NCBI GenBank assembly: GCA_022705125.1
Contig: JAKJFB010000011.1
Span: forward strand, 1 to 24,782
Source: Pseudomonadota bacterium
GTDB lineage: Bacteria; Pseudomonadota; Gammaproteobacteria; Pseudomonadales; UBA5518
Reading direction: 5' to 3'
Length of the DNA: 24,782 nt
The notes under the pieces are model-generated. The model ran no database searches, was not told the origin of the DNA, and saw nothing but the letters and a program-made list of their open reading frames with translations. Positions within the stretch are counted from its first letter, which is position 1, and every line of letters starts with the position of its first letter. This document shows, in pieces, positions 15,897 through 23,553 of this stretch. Position numbers and translations under genes: made by a program.

Positions 15897-15929
15897 CATC
15901 GGGCGCAGCCCGGCAGGAGGAATCGAGCC

Positions 15930-17033
15930 ATGTCGTTGAAACGCAGCAACTGGCCCGAGGGCCAGCTCGTCACGCTCGAGCACGTCTCCACGGTGCTGCG
16001 GGACAACCCGCTCGGCGACCCCCACGTGCGCAAGCTGCACGCCTGGCTGCCCCCGCAATACCACGCCTCCGGCCCGCGCCGGCGCTTCCCCGTGCTGTTC
16101 GATCTCGCGGGGTTCATGGGCTCGGGGCCGGCACACCTCGCCTGGCGCGGTTTCGAGGAGAACGTGCCCGAGCGGCTGGCGCGCCTGGTGCACCAGAAGC
16201 GCATGAAGCCGGCGATCGTGGTGTTTCCCGACTGTTTCACCGCGCTCGGCGGCAACCAGTACATCAACTCGAGCGCGATCGGGCGCTACGCCGACTACCT
16301 CACGCGCGAACTGATCCCCGCCATCGACCAGGAATTCCGCACCCGCGCCAGCCGCGATTCGCGCGGCTGTTTCGGCAAGTCCTCGGGCGGCTACGGCGCG
16401 ATCGTGCACGCGATGAAATACGCCGGGCACTGGGGCGCGGTGGCGAACCACTCGGGCGATGCCTACTTCGACTTCCTCTACCGCGCCGACTGGCCGAACA
16501 CGCTGGACGAACTGGCGAAATACCGCCGCCCGGCGCGCACGGCAGGGAGGTACGACACCGAAAAGGCCAGCGCTGCGCTGAAGCCCGGTGTCGACGATGG
16601 CCGCGTGCGCCGCTTTCTGGAGCACATCTGGAAAACCGACCGGCCCGGGCACGCGCAGACCATGTGCCTGATGAATCTCGCTATGGCCGCGAGCTACGAC
16701 CCGGACCCGCGCGCGCCCAACGGCTTTCGCCTGCCCTTTCACCTCGAGACCGGCGAGCTGATCGAGGCGCGCTGGCAGCGCTGGCTGGCGCACGACCCGA
16801 TCCACATGGTCGCCGCGCACCGCGCGAACCTGGCGTCGATGCGCGGCATCTTCATCGACTGCGGCTGGCGCGACCAGTTCCACATCCACTACGGCTGCCG
16901 CCAGCTGTCGCGCGAGCTGGCGCGCCACGGCATCGTGCACACCTACGAGGAATTCGACGGCACCCACTCCGGCATCGATTACCGCCTGGAGCGCAGCCTG
17001 CCCTTCCTCACGCGAGCGCTGGCCCCGGGATGA
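15930..17033 (+). CDS. Alpha/beta-hydrolase, esterase D/PHB-depolymerase-like
   Basis: 367 residues, no signal peptide, so cytoplasmic. The core is an alpha/beta-hydrolase of the putative-esterase family (PF00756-like): RFPVLFDLAGFMGSGP near 52-66, a nucleophile elbow GKSSGG (149-154, Ser151), a candidate acid D310 or D315 (IDCGWRDQFH), and His346 (FDGTHSGIDYR). ATG 15930 has a very strong AGGAGG ribosome binding site. The natural ester or peptide substrate is unknown. It is followed by a DUF3820 gene in a 4-nt ATGA overlap, and preceded 33 nt upstream by the Nudix gene. Confidence 0.85.
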   Translation: MSLKRSNWPEGQLVTLEHVSTVLRDNPLGDPHVRKLHAWLPPQYHASGPRRRFPVLFDLAGFMGSGPAHLAWRGFEENVPERLARLVHQKRMKPAIVVFPDCFTALGGNQYINSSAIGRYADYLTRELIPAIDQEFRTRASRDSRGCFGKSSGGYGAIVHAMKYAGHWGAVANHSGDAYFDFLYRADWPNTLDELAKYRRPARTAGRYDTEKASAALKPGVDDGRVRRFLEHIWKTDRPGHAQTMCLMNLAMAASYDPDPRAPNGFRLPFHLETGELIEARWQRWLAHDPIHMVAAHRANLASMRGIFIDCGWRDQFHIHYGCRQLSRELARHGIVHTYEEFDGTHSGIDYRLERSLPFLTRALAPG

Positions 17034-17278
17034 ACATGGACAGCGAATCCCTGCGCAAGCTGGTGACGCTGCCGATGCCCTTCGGCAAGTACCAGGGCCG
17101 GCTGATCGCCGACCTGCCCGGCAACTACCTCGCCTGGTTCGCGCGCCAGGGCTTCCCGCCGGGCGAGATCGGCCGGCTGCTGGCGCTCATGCACGAGATC
17201 GACCACAACGGGCTGAAGGAACTGCTTGCGCCGTTGCGCAACAGTCCGCGGCAAGGGCAACGCGCCACGCCGCGCTGA
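17030..17278 (+). CDS. DUF3820-family small protein
   Basis: 82 residues. Almost the whole protein is the DUF3820 domain: TLPMPFGKYQGRLIADLPGNYLAWF, then FPPGEIGRLLALMHEIDHNGL and LLAPL. The family is widespread in gammaproteobacteria and sometimes labelled a quorum-sensing-regulated virulence factor or nuclease-associated domain; no secure biochemical role is known to me. The ATG at 17030 overlaps the esterase stop (ATGA); a second in-frame ATG at 17036 is also possible. The C-terminal RQGQRATPR is basic and outside the domain. Confidence 0.82.
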   Translation: MNMDSESLRKLVTLPMPFGKYQGRLIADLPGNYLAWFARQGFPPGEIGRLLALMHEIDHNGLKELLAPLRNSPRQGQRATPR

Positions 17279-17358
17279 AGCGCGCCCCCGCGGATTTCCC
17301 GCAACACGCGCGTCGTGCGCCGGCGGCGACTCGTCGCATCGGCCCGCGCATCCTTGCG

Positions 17359-17364
17359 TATACT
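17359..17364 (+). promoter_or_regulatory. Candidate -10 box for the metal exporter
   Basis: TATACT, 33 nt upstream of the ATG at 17398, in a 119-nt intergenic gap. The -35 region is poor, so expression may need an activator or derepression. Confidence 0.35.
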
Positions 17365-17397
17365 TTCGCCCCGAACGGACCCGGACCACCCCTGCCA

Positions 17398-18357
17398 ATG
17401 CACGACCACGACATGAACGGCTGGCGCCACAGCCACGATTTCGGTGGCCACAGCGGCCACGCCGAGACCAGCACGCGGCGCGTGATTGCGCTCACCGCGG
17501 TGATGATGGTGATCGAGATCGTGGCCGGCACGGCCAGCGGCTCGATGGCGCTGCTGGCCGACGGCTGGCACATGGCCACGCATGTCGCCGCCTTCGGCAT
17601 CACGCTGTTCGCCTATCGCTACGCGCGCATCCACGCGACGAACCCGCGCTACAGCTACGGTACCGGCAAGGTCGGCGTGCTCGGCGGCTTCGCCAGCGCG
17701 GTGGCGCTGGCCATGGTCGCGCTCATGATGGCACTGGAATCGGGGATGCGACTGATCGAGCCGCAGGCGATTCACTACAGCCAGGCGATCGGCGTCGCCG
17801 TGGCCGGCCTCGTGGTCAACCTGGTGTGCGGCGCGATGCTGCACGACCATCACCACGACCATGATCGCGCGGAGGACCATGACCATGACCATGGTCACCA
17901 CGACCACAACCTGCGCGCGGCCTACTTCCATGTGCTCGCCGATGCGCTCACCTCGTTGTTCGCGATCGTGGCGCTGCTCGCAGGCAAGTACGTGGGCTGG
18001 ACCTGGCTGGACCCCGTGGTCGGGATCATCGGCGCGCTCGTGATCGCGCGCTGGGCCTGGGGCCTGTTGCGCGACAGCGGCCACATCCTGCTGGACGCGG
18101 CCGCCGACGAGAAGACCCAGGCCGCGATCACGCGCGCCATCGAATCCGACGCCGACAACCGCATCGCCGACCTGCACGTGTGGCCGCTCGGGCCGCGCCA
18201 TTACGCCGCCAGCCTTTCCGTGGTGACACACGATCCGCGTCCGCCGGAACACTACAAGGCGCTGCTACGGGAGATCCCGCTGCTGGCGCACGTGGTCGTC
18301 GAAGTCAACCGCTGCTGCGATGTGGGTCGGGCTTCAGCCCGACAAGCGTCCGGCTGA
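17398..18357 (+). CDS. dmeF: Cation diffusion facilitator, DmeF-like Co/Ni(/Zn) exporter
   Basis: 319 residues, six membrane segments. The N-terminus is His-rich (MHDHDMNGWRHSHDFGGHSGH). LLADGWHMATHVAAFGI carries the TM2 site H58-x3-H62, with H178-x3-D182 (YFHVLADAL) in TM5. Between TM4 and TM5 lies a His/Asp loop (about 149-170). The ADGWHMATH and YGTGKVG-LGGFASAV features match the DmeF subgroup, which exports cobalt and nickel; zinc is also possible. No DmeR/RcnR regulator is adjacent. The last residues (VGRASARQASG) and the TGA stop are encoded by a REP-like element, so the native C-terminus has been replaced or extended by repeat sequence. Confidence 0.9.
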   Translation: MHDHDMNGWRHSHDFGGHSGHAETSTRRVIALTAVMMVIEIVAGTASGSMALLADGWHMATHVAAFGITLFAYRYARIHATNPRYSYGTGKVGVLGGFASAVALAMVALMMALESGMRLIEPQAIHYSQAIGVAVAGLVVNLVCGAMLHDHHHDHDRAEDHDHDHGHHDHNLRAAYFHVLADALTSLFAIVALLAGKYVGWTWLDPVVGIIGALVIARWAWGLLRDSGHILLDAAADEKTQAAITRAIESDADNRIADLHVWPLGPRHYAASLSVVTHDPRPPEHYKALLREIPLLAHVVVEVNRCCDVGRASARQASG

Positions 18358-18370
18358 AGCCGAACCCACA
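18321..18370. repeat. Intact BIME-like pair of inverted REP hairpins
   Basis: 50 nt: TGTGG, hairpin GTCGGGCTTCAGCCCGAC, linker AAGC, hairpin GTCCGGCTGAAGCCGAAC (one mismatch in the stem), CCACA. The layout and lengths are identical to 3556-3605. It lies between the convergent exporter and sulfatase genes and contains the last codons and the stop of the exporter. Confidence 0.88.
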
Positions 18371-18374
18371 AGAC

Positions 18375-20387
18375 CTACGGCGCGACGATCGGGAACGCGG
18401 TATCGGGCTGCTCGAACAGCGCGAAGAATCGCAGCAGCTCGACGCGGCTGCCGTCGACATCCAGCGCATCGGAGCCCAGGGTTTCGCGCAATCCCGCCCG
18501 CCCGGTCAGCAGGTCGATGAACAGCGCGTGCGTGACCGTGATCGTGGCATCGGCCTGCGCGCGCGCGGGCTCGCGCCAGTGGTGCAGCACGCCGTTGGCC
18601 AGTTCGAGCACGTGGCTGTCGCCGGTATCGCTCAGCACCAGGTTGATGACGGTGTGCCGCTCGGCTGCCTTCGCGCCGTCGAGGCGTACGGCCATGGTGT
18701 CGAGGAAGCGCTCTATGGGCGTGTTGCGCAGCAGTTCCAGCACCGCGCCCACATCGCCCGCCTCCTGCGGCACGCCATGTCGCAGCTCCCACGCGCCGCT
18801 CAGGTAGGCGTCGCGCCACGGCCCCGATTCCGCCTGGTAACCGAGCTGGTCGTAGGCGCGCGCCAGCAGTTCGCGCGCCGCGCCATTGTCCGGCTCGGCG
18901 AACACCAGGTGGGTCAGCACCTCGGCAACCCAGCGGTAATCGCCCTTGTCGAAAGAAGCCTGCGCTTTCGCCAGCACCGCGGCGCCGCCGCCCATGAACT
19001 CCACGTAGCGCGGCGCCGCCTCGGCCGGCGCCAGCGGGTTCAGGCGCGAGGGGTTGGCGTCGTACCAGCCGAAGTAGAACTGGTAGACCGCCTTCGCGTT
19101 GTGCCGCACGGTGCCGTAGTAGCCGCGGTTGGCGAACTCGCGCGCGAGCGACGCGGGCAGCTCCAGCTCGTCGGCGATCTGCTGCGGTGTGCGTCCGAGC
19201 GCGGCCAGGCGCAGCGTCTGGTCATGGATATAACGATAGGTGTCTCGCTGCTTCTGCAGGAAATCCGTGATGCGCGCCTCGCCCCACAGCGGCCAGTGGT
19301 GGCTGCCGAAATACACCTGCGCATCGCCGAACAGACGCATCGCCTCGTCGATGTAGCCGCTCCATTTCAGCGCGTCGCGCACCTTCGCGCCGCGCAGCGT
19401 GTAGAGGTTGTGCAGGGTGTGCGAGACGATCTCGGCGCCGCAGAAGGCCTTCAGATCCGGCAGGTAGAACGTGAACTCCGCGGGGGCCTCCGAGCCCGGC
19501 GTGTACTGGAACACGAAGCGCACGCCGTCGATCACGAGTTCCTCGCCGGTGCGGCCCACGGTCTCGGTGGGCGCCACGATGCCGGCGCTGCCGAAGGCGG
19601 GGCCCTTGCCGAGTCCGGTGTCGACGTGCCCGCGCGGCGCGTGCGCCAGGTGCTGGCCGTACATGTACGCGGCGCGCCGGCCCATCGTGGTGCCGGCCAG
19701 CATGTTCTCGCTGGTCGCCTCCTCCATGAAACCCTCGGGCGCGATCACGCGGATGCCGCGCGCGGCGATCTCCTCGGCGCTCGCCACGCCGAGCACGCCG
19801 CCGAAGTGATCCACGTGGCTGTGCGTGAAGATGATCGCGCTGACCGGCCGCTCGCCGAGGTGCTCGCGCGCGAAGGCGAGCGCGCGCGCGGCGGTCTCGC
19901 GCGAGGTCAGCGGGTCGACCACGATCCATCCCTGCTCGCCCTCGATCAGCGTCATGTTCGACAGATCGAAGCCGCGCAGCTGGTAAATGCCCTCGCTGAC
20001 CTGGAACAACCCGTGGATGTTGTTGAGCTTGGCCTGCCGCCACAGGCTCGGGTTCACGCTGTCGGGCGCCGCGCCCTCGATAAAGGAATAACCCGGCATG
20101 TCCCAGATCGGCGCCGCGCCGGGGCCCGCGACCACCAGCTCCGGCACGCTGGCGATCAGGCCGCGGCGGGCGTCCTCGAAATCGCGCGTGTCATCGAGCG
20201 CGAGATCCTTCGCGGCGGCACGGTTCACGCTGATGGTCGCCGCGGTCGGGGCGCTGTGGCCCTGCGCGTCGGCACCCGGGGCGGGCGGTGGCGCCTGGTC
20301 GGTGCAGCCCGCGAACAACGCGGCCAGCAACGACACCGCCGCGAGCGAGCCCCTGGGCATGGCCCGTTTCCGCGTCACCTGGCGCAT
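18375..20387 (-). CDS. SdsA/YjcS-type alkyl sulfatase, predicted lipoprotein
   Basis: 670 residues. The N-terminus has a basic start and hydrophobic run ending in LFAGC (C28), a lipobox-like site, so the enzyme is probably exported and lipid-anchored. The metallo-beta-lactamase domain follows with THSHVDHFGG (188-197), then EFTFYLPDLKAFCGAEIVSHTLHNLYTLRG and YFGSHHWPLWG, all typical of class III alkyl sulfatases. A dimerisation helix region (about 430-530) and a C-terminal SCP2-like domain complete the family layout. It would cleave primary or secondary alkyl sulfate esters to alcohol and sulfate. The start at 20387 is 9 nt after the upstream gene; ATG 20360 is an alternative with a better ribosome binding site and keeps the signal. 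Confidence 0.93.
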   Translation of the reverse strand: MRQVTRKRAMPRGSLAAVSLLAALFAGCTDQAPPPAPGADAQGHSAPTAATISVNRAAAKDLALDDTRDFEDARRGLIASVPELVVAGPGAAPIWDMPGYSFIEGAAPDSVNPSLWRQAKLNNIHGLFQVSEGIYQLRGFDLSNMTLIEGEQGWIVVDPLTSRETAARALAFAREHLGERPVSAIIFTHSHVDHFGGVLGVASAEEIAARGIRVIAPEGFMEEATSENMLAGTTMGRRAAYMYGQHLAHAPRGHVDTGLGKGPAFGSAGIVAPTETVGRTGEELVIDGVRFVFQYTPGSEAPAEFTFYLPDLKAFCGAEIVSHTLHNLYTLRGAKVRDALKWSGYIDEAMRLFGDAQVYFGSHHWPLWGEARITDFLQKQRDTYRYIHDQTLRLAALGRTPQQIADELELPASLAREFANRGYYGTVRHNAKAVYQFYFGWYDANPSRLNPLAPAEAAPRYVEFMGGGAAVLAKAQASFDKGDYRWVAEVLTHLVFAEPDNGAARELLARAYDQLGYQAESGPWRDAYLSGAWELRHGVPQEAGDVGAVLELLRNTPIERFLDTMAVRLDGAKAAERHTVINLVLSDTGDSHVLELANGVLHHWREPARAQADATITVTHALFIDLLTGRAGLRETLGSDALDVDGSRVELLRFFALFEQPDTAFPIVAP

Positions 20388-20396
20388 CCGCGGGAC

Positions 20397-21848
20397 TCAG
20401 CCGGCGCGTCGCGCGCGGCGCACGCCACGGCGTGCGCGCCGCAATCCGGCGGCTTCCTCGAGTTCCACTAGCGCCTCCTCCATGTGATCGATGATGCGCT
20501 GCACACCGGGCACCGAACGCCGGCACGCCACGATGCCGAAATCCAGCTTGTCGGCGTAGCTGACCAGCGTGATGTTCATCGCGAAGCCGTGGAACGGAAT
20601 CGAGGCCGGGTAGATGCCGTCGAGCCGCGCGCCGTTCCAGTACATCGTCTGGCGCGGCCCGGGCACGTTCGAGACCACCGTGCTGAAAGCAGGGAAGCGG
20701 CTCGCGAGCCCGAGCACCGTGGTCAGCAGCAGCGGCGCGTTCGTGAGGACGGTATACAGCGCGATCTCCTCGCGCGTCATGCCGGCGAACTGCTGCTTGG
20801 CGGCATGCATCGAGCGCTGGATCGCGCGCACGCGCTCGGCAGGGTCCGCGATCTGGGTGGCGAGATCGGCCGTGAAGAAGCCCACGGCATTGGCCGAGTC
20901 CACGTCGCCCTCGGCGCGCAAGGACACCGGCGCCATCGCCTTCAGCGACTCCCTGGGCAGCGCGTCCTGGTCGAGCAGGTGGCGGCGCAGCGCGCCGGAG
21001 CACATCGCCAGTACCGCGTCGTTCAGGGTGCCGTCGAAGGCCTTGCCAACGGCGCGCACGCGCTCGAAAGGCCAGGACTGCGCCACGAAGCGGCGCGACC
21101 CGCTCACCGGCGTGTTGAACGGGGTGCGCGGAATGTGGTGCCAAGGCACCGCGAGATCGCCGCCGCGGCCGAACCACACGTTCGCGTAGCGACCCAGCGC
21201 CGCGGCGATGTTGCGGCTGCTGTCGAACTGCTGCTTGAGCACCTCGGCCACCGCGCGCAGCTCGTGCGCGTCGGGCTCGTGCACCCGGGACTTCGTGGCG
21301 CCCAGCTTCTTGCGGTAGGCCTCGCAGGCCTCCACCGAGAACGGCGAATAGCGGATGCGCGTGCGCGGACGGCTCGACATCATGCTCTGCGTGAGGTGCA
21401 TCGCGCCGATGCCGTCGATCGCGCAGTGGTGCGCCTTCATGTAGGTGGCGAACTGGCGTTTCTGCAGCCCCTCGATCAGGTGCATCTCCCACAGCGGCCG
21501 GTTGCGGTCGAGCAGCGTGCCGTGCAGCCGCGACACCAGCGCGAACAGTTCACGGTAGCGCCCGGGCTTGGGCAGCGCCGAGTGGCGCACGTGGTAGTCC
21601 ATGTCGAGCTGGGTGTCGGGCTCCCAGTAGAGCGGGCCGGCCACGCCGAGCGGGCCCATCTTCAGGCGCTCGCCGAAGGGCCGGCGCAGCGGGCCCTCGT
21701 GGCGCAGGATGTTTCCCAGGTGCGACAGGAACTCCTGCTCGTCGGCGCCCTCGGGCAGCGTGAACAGGTTGACCCCGCCCACGTGCATCGGCGTCTGGCG
21801 GGTCTCGTTCATCAGGAAGAACGCATCGATCAGGGCCAGTCTGCGCAT
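20397..21848 (-). CDS. Wax ester synthase/acyl-CoA:diacylglycerol acyltransferase (WS/DGAT)
   Basis: 483 residues. Esterifies long-chain alcohols (wax) or diacylglycerol with acyl-CoA to make storage lipid. The catalytic HHxxxDG motif is HHCAIDG (140-146). PLW (118-120), GTLNDAVLAMCSGALRRHL and NVPGPRQTMYWNGARL are further family landmarks; the order of motifs is normal. The very C-terminus is unusually Arg/Ala-rich (LRRARRGVRRARR). ATG 21848 has a GGGAGG ribosome binding site, and a -10-like TAACAT lies at 21890-21885. It is the first gene of a probable two-gene unit with the alkyl sulfatase, 9 nt apart. Confidence 0.95.
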   Translation of the reverse strand: MRRLALIDAFFLMNETRQTPMHVGGVNLFTLPEGADEQEFLSHLGNILRHEGPLRRPFGERLKMGPLGVAGPLYWEPDTQLDMDYHVRHSALPKPGRYRELFALVSRLHGTLLDRNRPLWEMHLIEGLQKRQFATYMKAHHCAIDGIGAMHLTQSMMSSRPRTRIRYSPFSVEACEAYRKKLGATKSRVHEPDAHELRAVAEVLKQQFDSSRNIAAALGRYANVWFGRGGDLAVPWHHIPRTPFNTPVSGSRRFVAQSWPFERVRAVGKAFDGTLNDAVLAMCSGALRRHLLDQDALPRESLKAMAPVSLRAEGDVDSANAVGFFTADLATQIADPAERVRAIQRSMHAAKQQFAGMTREEIALYTVLTNAPLLLTTVLGLASRFPAFSTVVSNVPGPRQTMYWNGARLDGIYPASIPFHGFAMNITLVSYADKLDFGIVACRRSVPGVQRIIDHMEEALVELEEAAGLRRARRGVRRARRAG

Positions 21849-22008
21849 CGGGCCTCCCGTGTTATTGGAATCGTCCGCACGCCGATGTTAGCACCGCGCG
21901 GCGTCGCCAACCCAACCGGCGCATTGATCCGGCGCCGGACAGGTGCCAGCCCCCCCGGCGCTTGGGCATAATCGCCCCGTCCGTCACGCCAACCACGCGA
22001 GTACCCGC
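21849..22008. other. Divergent intergenic region (WS/DGAT and SnoaL operon)
   Basis: 160 nt. A -10-like TAACAT for the minus-strand gene lies at 21885-21890 and CATAAT (21967-21972) lies 36 nt upstream of the plus-strand SnoaL ATG. Neither has a clear -35. A C-run occurs at 21950-21956. No small gene or repeat was recognised. Confidence 0.4.
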
Positions 22009-22557
22009 ATGAGCCACGCCTACCCCCCCGAACTGCAGGAGCTGATCGACAAGCAGGCCATCCGCGACCTGCTGGCCGCCTACTTCACGGCGGCCGACCG
22101 CCACGACAACGTGAAGATGGCCGCGCTGTACCACGACGACGCCACCGACGACCACGGTTCCTTCTTCAAGGGCCTGGCGAAGGACTTCATCGCCACGCTG
22201 CCGAAGATCCAGGAAGGCATGGCGATCCTGCACCACAACATGACCACCGCGAACATCAGGATCGAAGGCAGCTATGCCGAGGGCGAGATCTACGTGCTGG
22301 CGTTCCACCAGGTGAAGAAGGAGGACGGAGGCAAGCTCGACCTGCTGATCGGCGGACGCTATTTCGACAAGTACGAAAAGCGCGACGGCGTGTGGAAGTT
22401 CCTGCACAAGGCCGTGGTCGCCGACTGGGCCACGCTGCACGATCCCTCGATCGTGAACCTCGACAACCCGATCATCGAGGGCTCCTACATCGGCAAGCCC
22501 GGCGAAGCCGACCCCTCCTACGGCGTGTTCCGCCTGATCCGGCGCGGGGAGCGCTGA
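22009..22557 (+). CDS. SnoaL-like (NTF2-fold) protein
   Basis: 182 residues. The pattern ELIDKQAIRDLLAAYFTAADRHD, then LYHDDATDDHGSFFKG and HHNMTTANIRIEGSYAEGEIYVLAF, is that of SnoaL_4-type proteins with an NTF2/ketosteroid-isomerase cone fold (about residues 8-140). Members act as small isomerases, hydratases or dioxygenase-like subunits. The Asp-His pairs could be polar active-site residues, but no reaction can be assigned. The ATG at 22009 precedes the conserved helix; the upstream open frame is not conserved. It is the first gene of a tight four-gene operon and ends 2 nt before the next start. Confidence 0.82.
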   Translation: MSHAYPPELQELIDKQAIRDLLAAYFTAADRHDNVKMAALYHDDATDDHGSFFKGLAKDFIATLPKIQEGMAILHHNMTTANIRIEGSYAEGEIYVLAFHQVKKEDGGKLDLLIGGRYFDKYEKRDGVWKFLHKAVVADWATLHDPSIVNLDNPIIEGSYIGKPGEADPSYGVFRLIRRGER

Positions 22558-22559
22558 GC

Positions 22560-22961
22560 ATGAGCGCTGCCGGACTGATCACCCGCTACTACGACGCCTT
22601 CAACGCCGGCGACATGGATGCAATGCTCGGCCTGCTGCACGAGGATGTCGCACACGACATCAACCAGGGCCGCCGCGAAGTCGGGCGCCACGCGTTCGGG
22701 CACTTCATGGAGCGCATGAACCGCTGCTACCGCGAGCAGATCAGCGACATCGTGGTCATGGCGAATGACGAGGACACGCGCGCCGCGGCCGAGTTCGTCG
22801 TGCACGGCGAGTACCTCGCCAGCGACGCCGGCCTGCCCGAGGCGAAGGGCCAGCGCTACGTGCTGCGCGCCGGCGCCTTCTTCGAGATCCGCGAGGGCAG
22901 GATCGCGCGCGTGACCAACTACTACAATCTCGAGCACTGGCTGCAGCAGGTGCGGTCCTGA
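22560..22961 (+). CDS. Ketosteroid-isomerase-related NTF2-fold protein (TIGR02096-like)
   Basis: 133 residues. LITRYYDAFNAGDMDAMLGLLHEDVAHDINQG, then GRHAFGHFMERMNRCYREQI and FFEIREGRIARVTNYYNLEHWL, match the steroid delta-isomerase-related TIGR02096 group, which has an NTF2 fold but no established substrate. It shares only the fold with the protein encoded just upstream, so the pair is not a recent duplication. The gap is 2 nt upstream and 1 nt downstream. In other proteobacteria, from memory, this group is found next to a GNAT and a nitrilase-family gene, as here. Confidence 0.85.
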   Translation: MSAAGLITRYYDAFNAGDMDAMLGLLHEDVAHDINQGRREVGRHAFGHFMERMNRCYREQISDIVVMANDEDTRAAAEFVVHGEYLASDAGLPEAKGQRYVLRAGAFFEIREGRIARVTNYYNLEHWLQQVRS

Positions 22962-22962
22962 G

Positions 22963-23553
22963 ATGGAGATCCGCACCGTCGCGGGCGATGAGCTCGTCGC
23001 CGCGATCCCGGCGCTGGCGCGCCTGCGCATGACCGTGTTCCGCGACTATCCCTACCTCTACGACGGCTCCGAGGCCTACGAGACCGGCTACCTGCGCACC
23101 TACGCGAGCTGCGACGCGGCGATGGCGGTGCTGGCATGCGAGGGCGAGGCCATCGTCGGCGCCTCGACCGGCATCCCGATGGCGCACGAGACCGCGGCGT
23201 TCCGCGAGCCTTTTGCGCGTCTCGGCCTGGATCCCGCGCGCATCTTCTACTGCGGCGAGTCGGTGCTGCTGCCGGAATACCGCGGCCGCGGCATCTACCG
23301 CGCGTTCTTCCGCGGGCGCGAGGACTGGGCGCGGCGGCTCGGCGGCTTCACGCAGATCTGCTTCTGCGCCGTGCAGCGCCCCGCGGATCATCCGCTGCGA
23401 CCGCGCGATTACGTACCGCTCGACGCCGCGTGGCGCCACTTCGGCTACGCCCCGGAGCCCGGGCTGACGATGCAACTGGCGTGGAAGGACATCGACCGGG
23501 ACGCAGACACGGAGCACACGATGCGCTTCTGGTTCAAGGAGCTGCCCGCGTGA
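22963..23553 (+). CDS. GNAT-family acetyltransferase
   Basis: 196 residues, one GNAT domain. The acetyl-CoA pyrophosphate loop is YRGRGIYRAFF (106-116), preceded by the beta-4 strand FYCGESVLLPE. The N-terminal part (ALARLRMTVFRDYPYLYDGS, 17-36) is characteristic of a subgroup of uncharacterised GNATs rather than of ribosomal-protein or aminoglycoside acetyltransferases. A small amine or amino-acid substrate is likely but not identifiable. Its stop overlaps the nitrilase start as GTGA. Confidence 0.85.
   Translation: MEIRTVAGDELVAAIPALARLRMTVFRDYPYLYDGSEAYETGYLRTYASCDAAMAVLACEGEAIVGASTGIPMAHETAAFREPFARLGLDPARIFYCGESVLLPEYRGRGIYRAFFRGREDWARRLGGFTQICFCAVQRPADHPLRPRDYVPLDAAWRHFGYAPEPGLTMQLAWKDIDRDADTEHTMRFWFKELPA

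Noticed and set aside
15219..16967. A 582-codon open frame on the minus strand
   Set aside because: Antisense to the Nudix and esterase genes, both with intact catalytic motifs and strong ribosome binding sites.
17850..17910. Possible tandem DNA repeat of CATGACCATGACC type
   Set aside because: It encodes the His/Asp metal-binding loop of the CDF exporter, so the repetition is explained by protein composition.
18180..20471. A 763-codon open frame on the plus strand
   Set aside because: It lies antisense to the alkyl sulfatase and has no recognisable domain; it is Arg/His/Ala/Val-rich in the way of antisense frames in GC-rich codons.
20484..21971. A 495-codon open frame on the plus strand
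   Set aside because: Antisense to WS/DGAT; no motif, composition typical of a shadow frame.
22009..22961. Tandem duplication of the two SnoaL-like genes
   Set aside because: The proteins share the fold but not sequence beyond short patterns, so a recent duplication is not supported.
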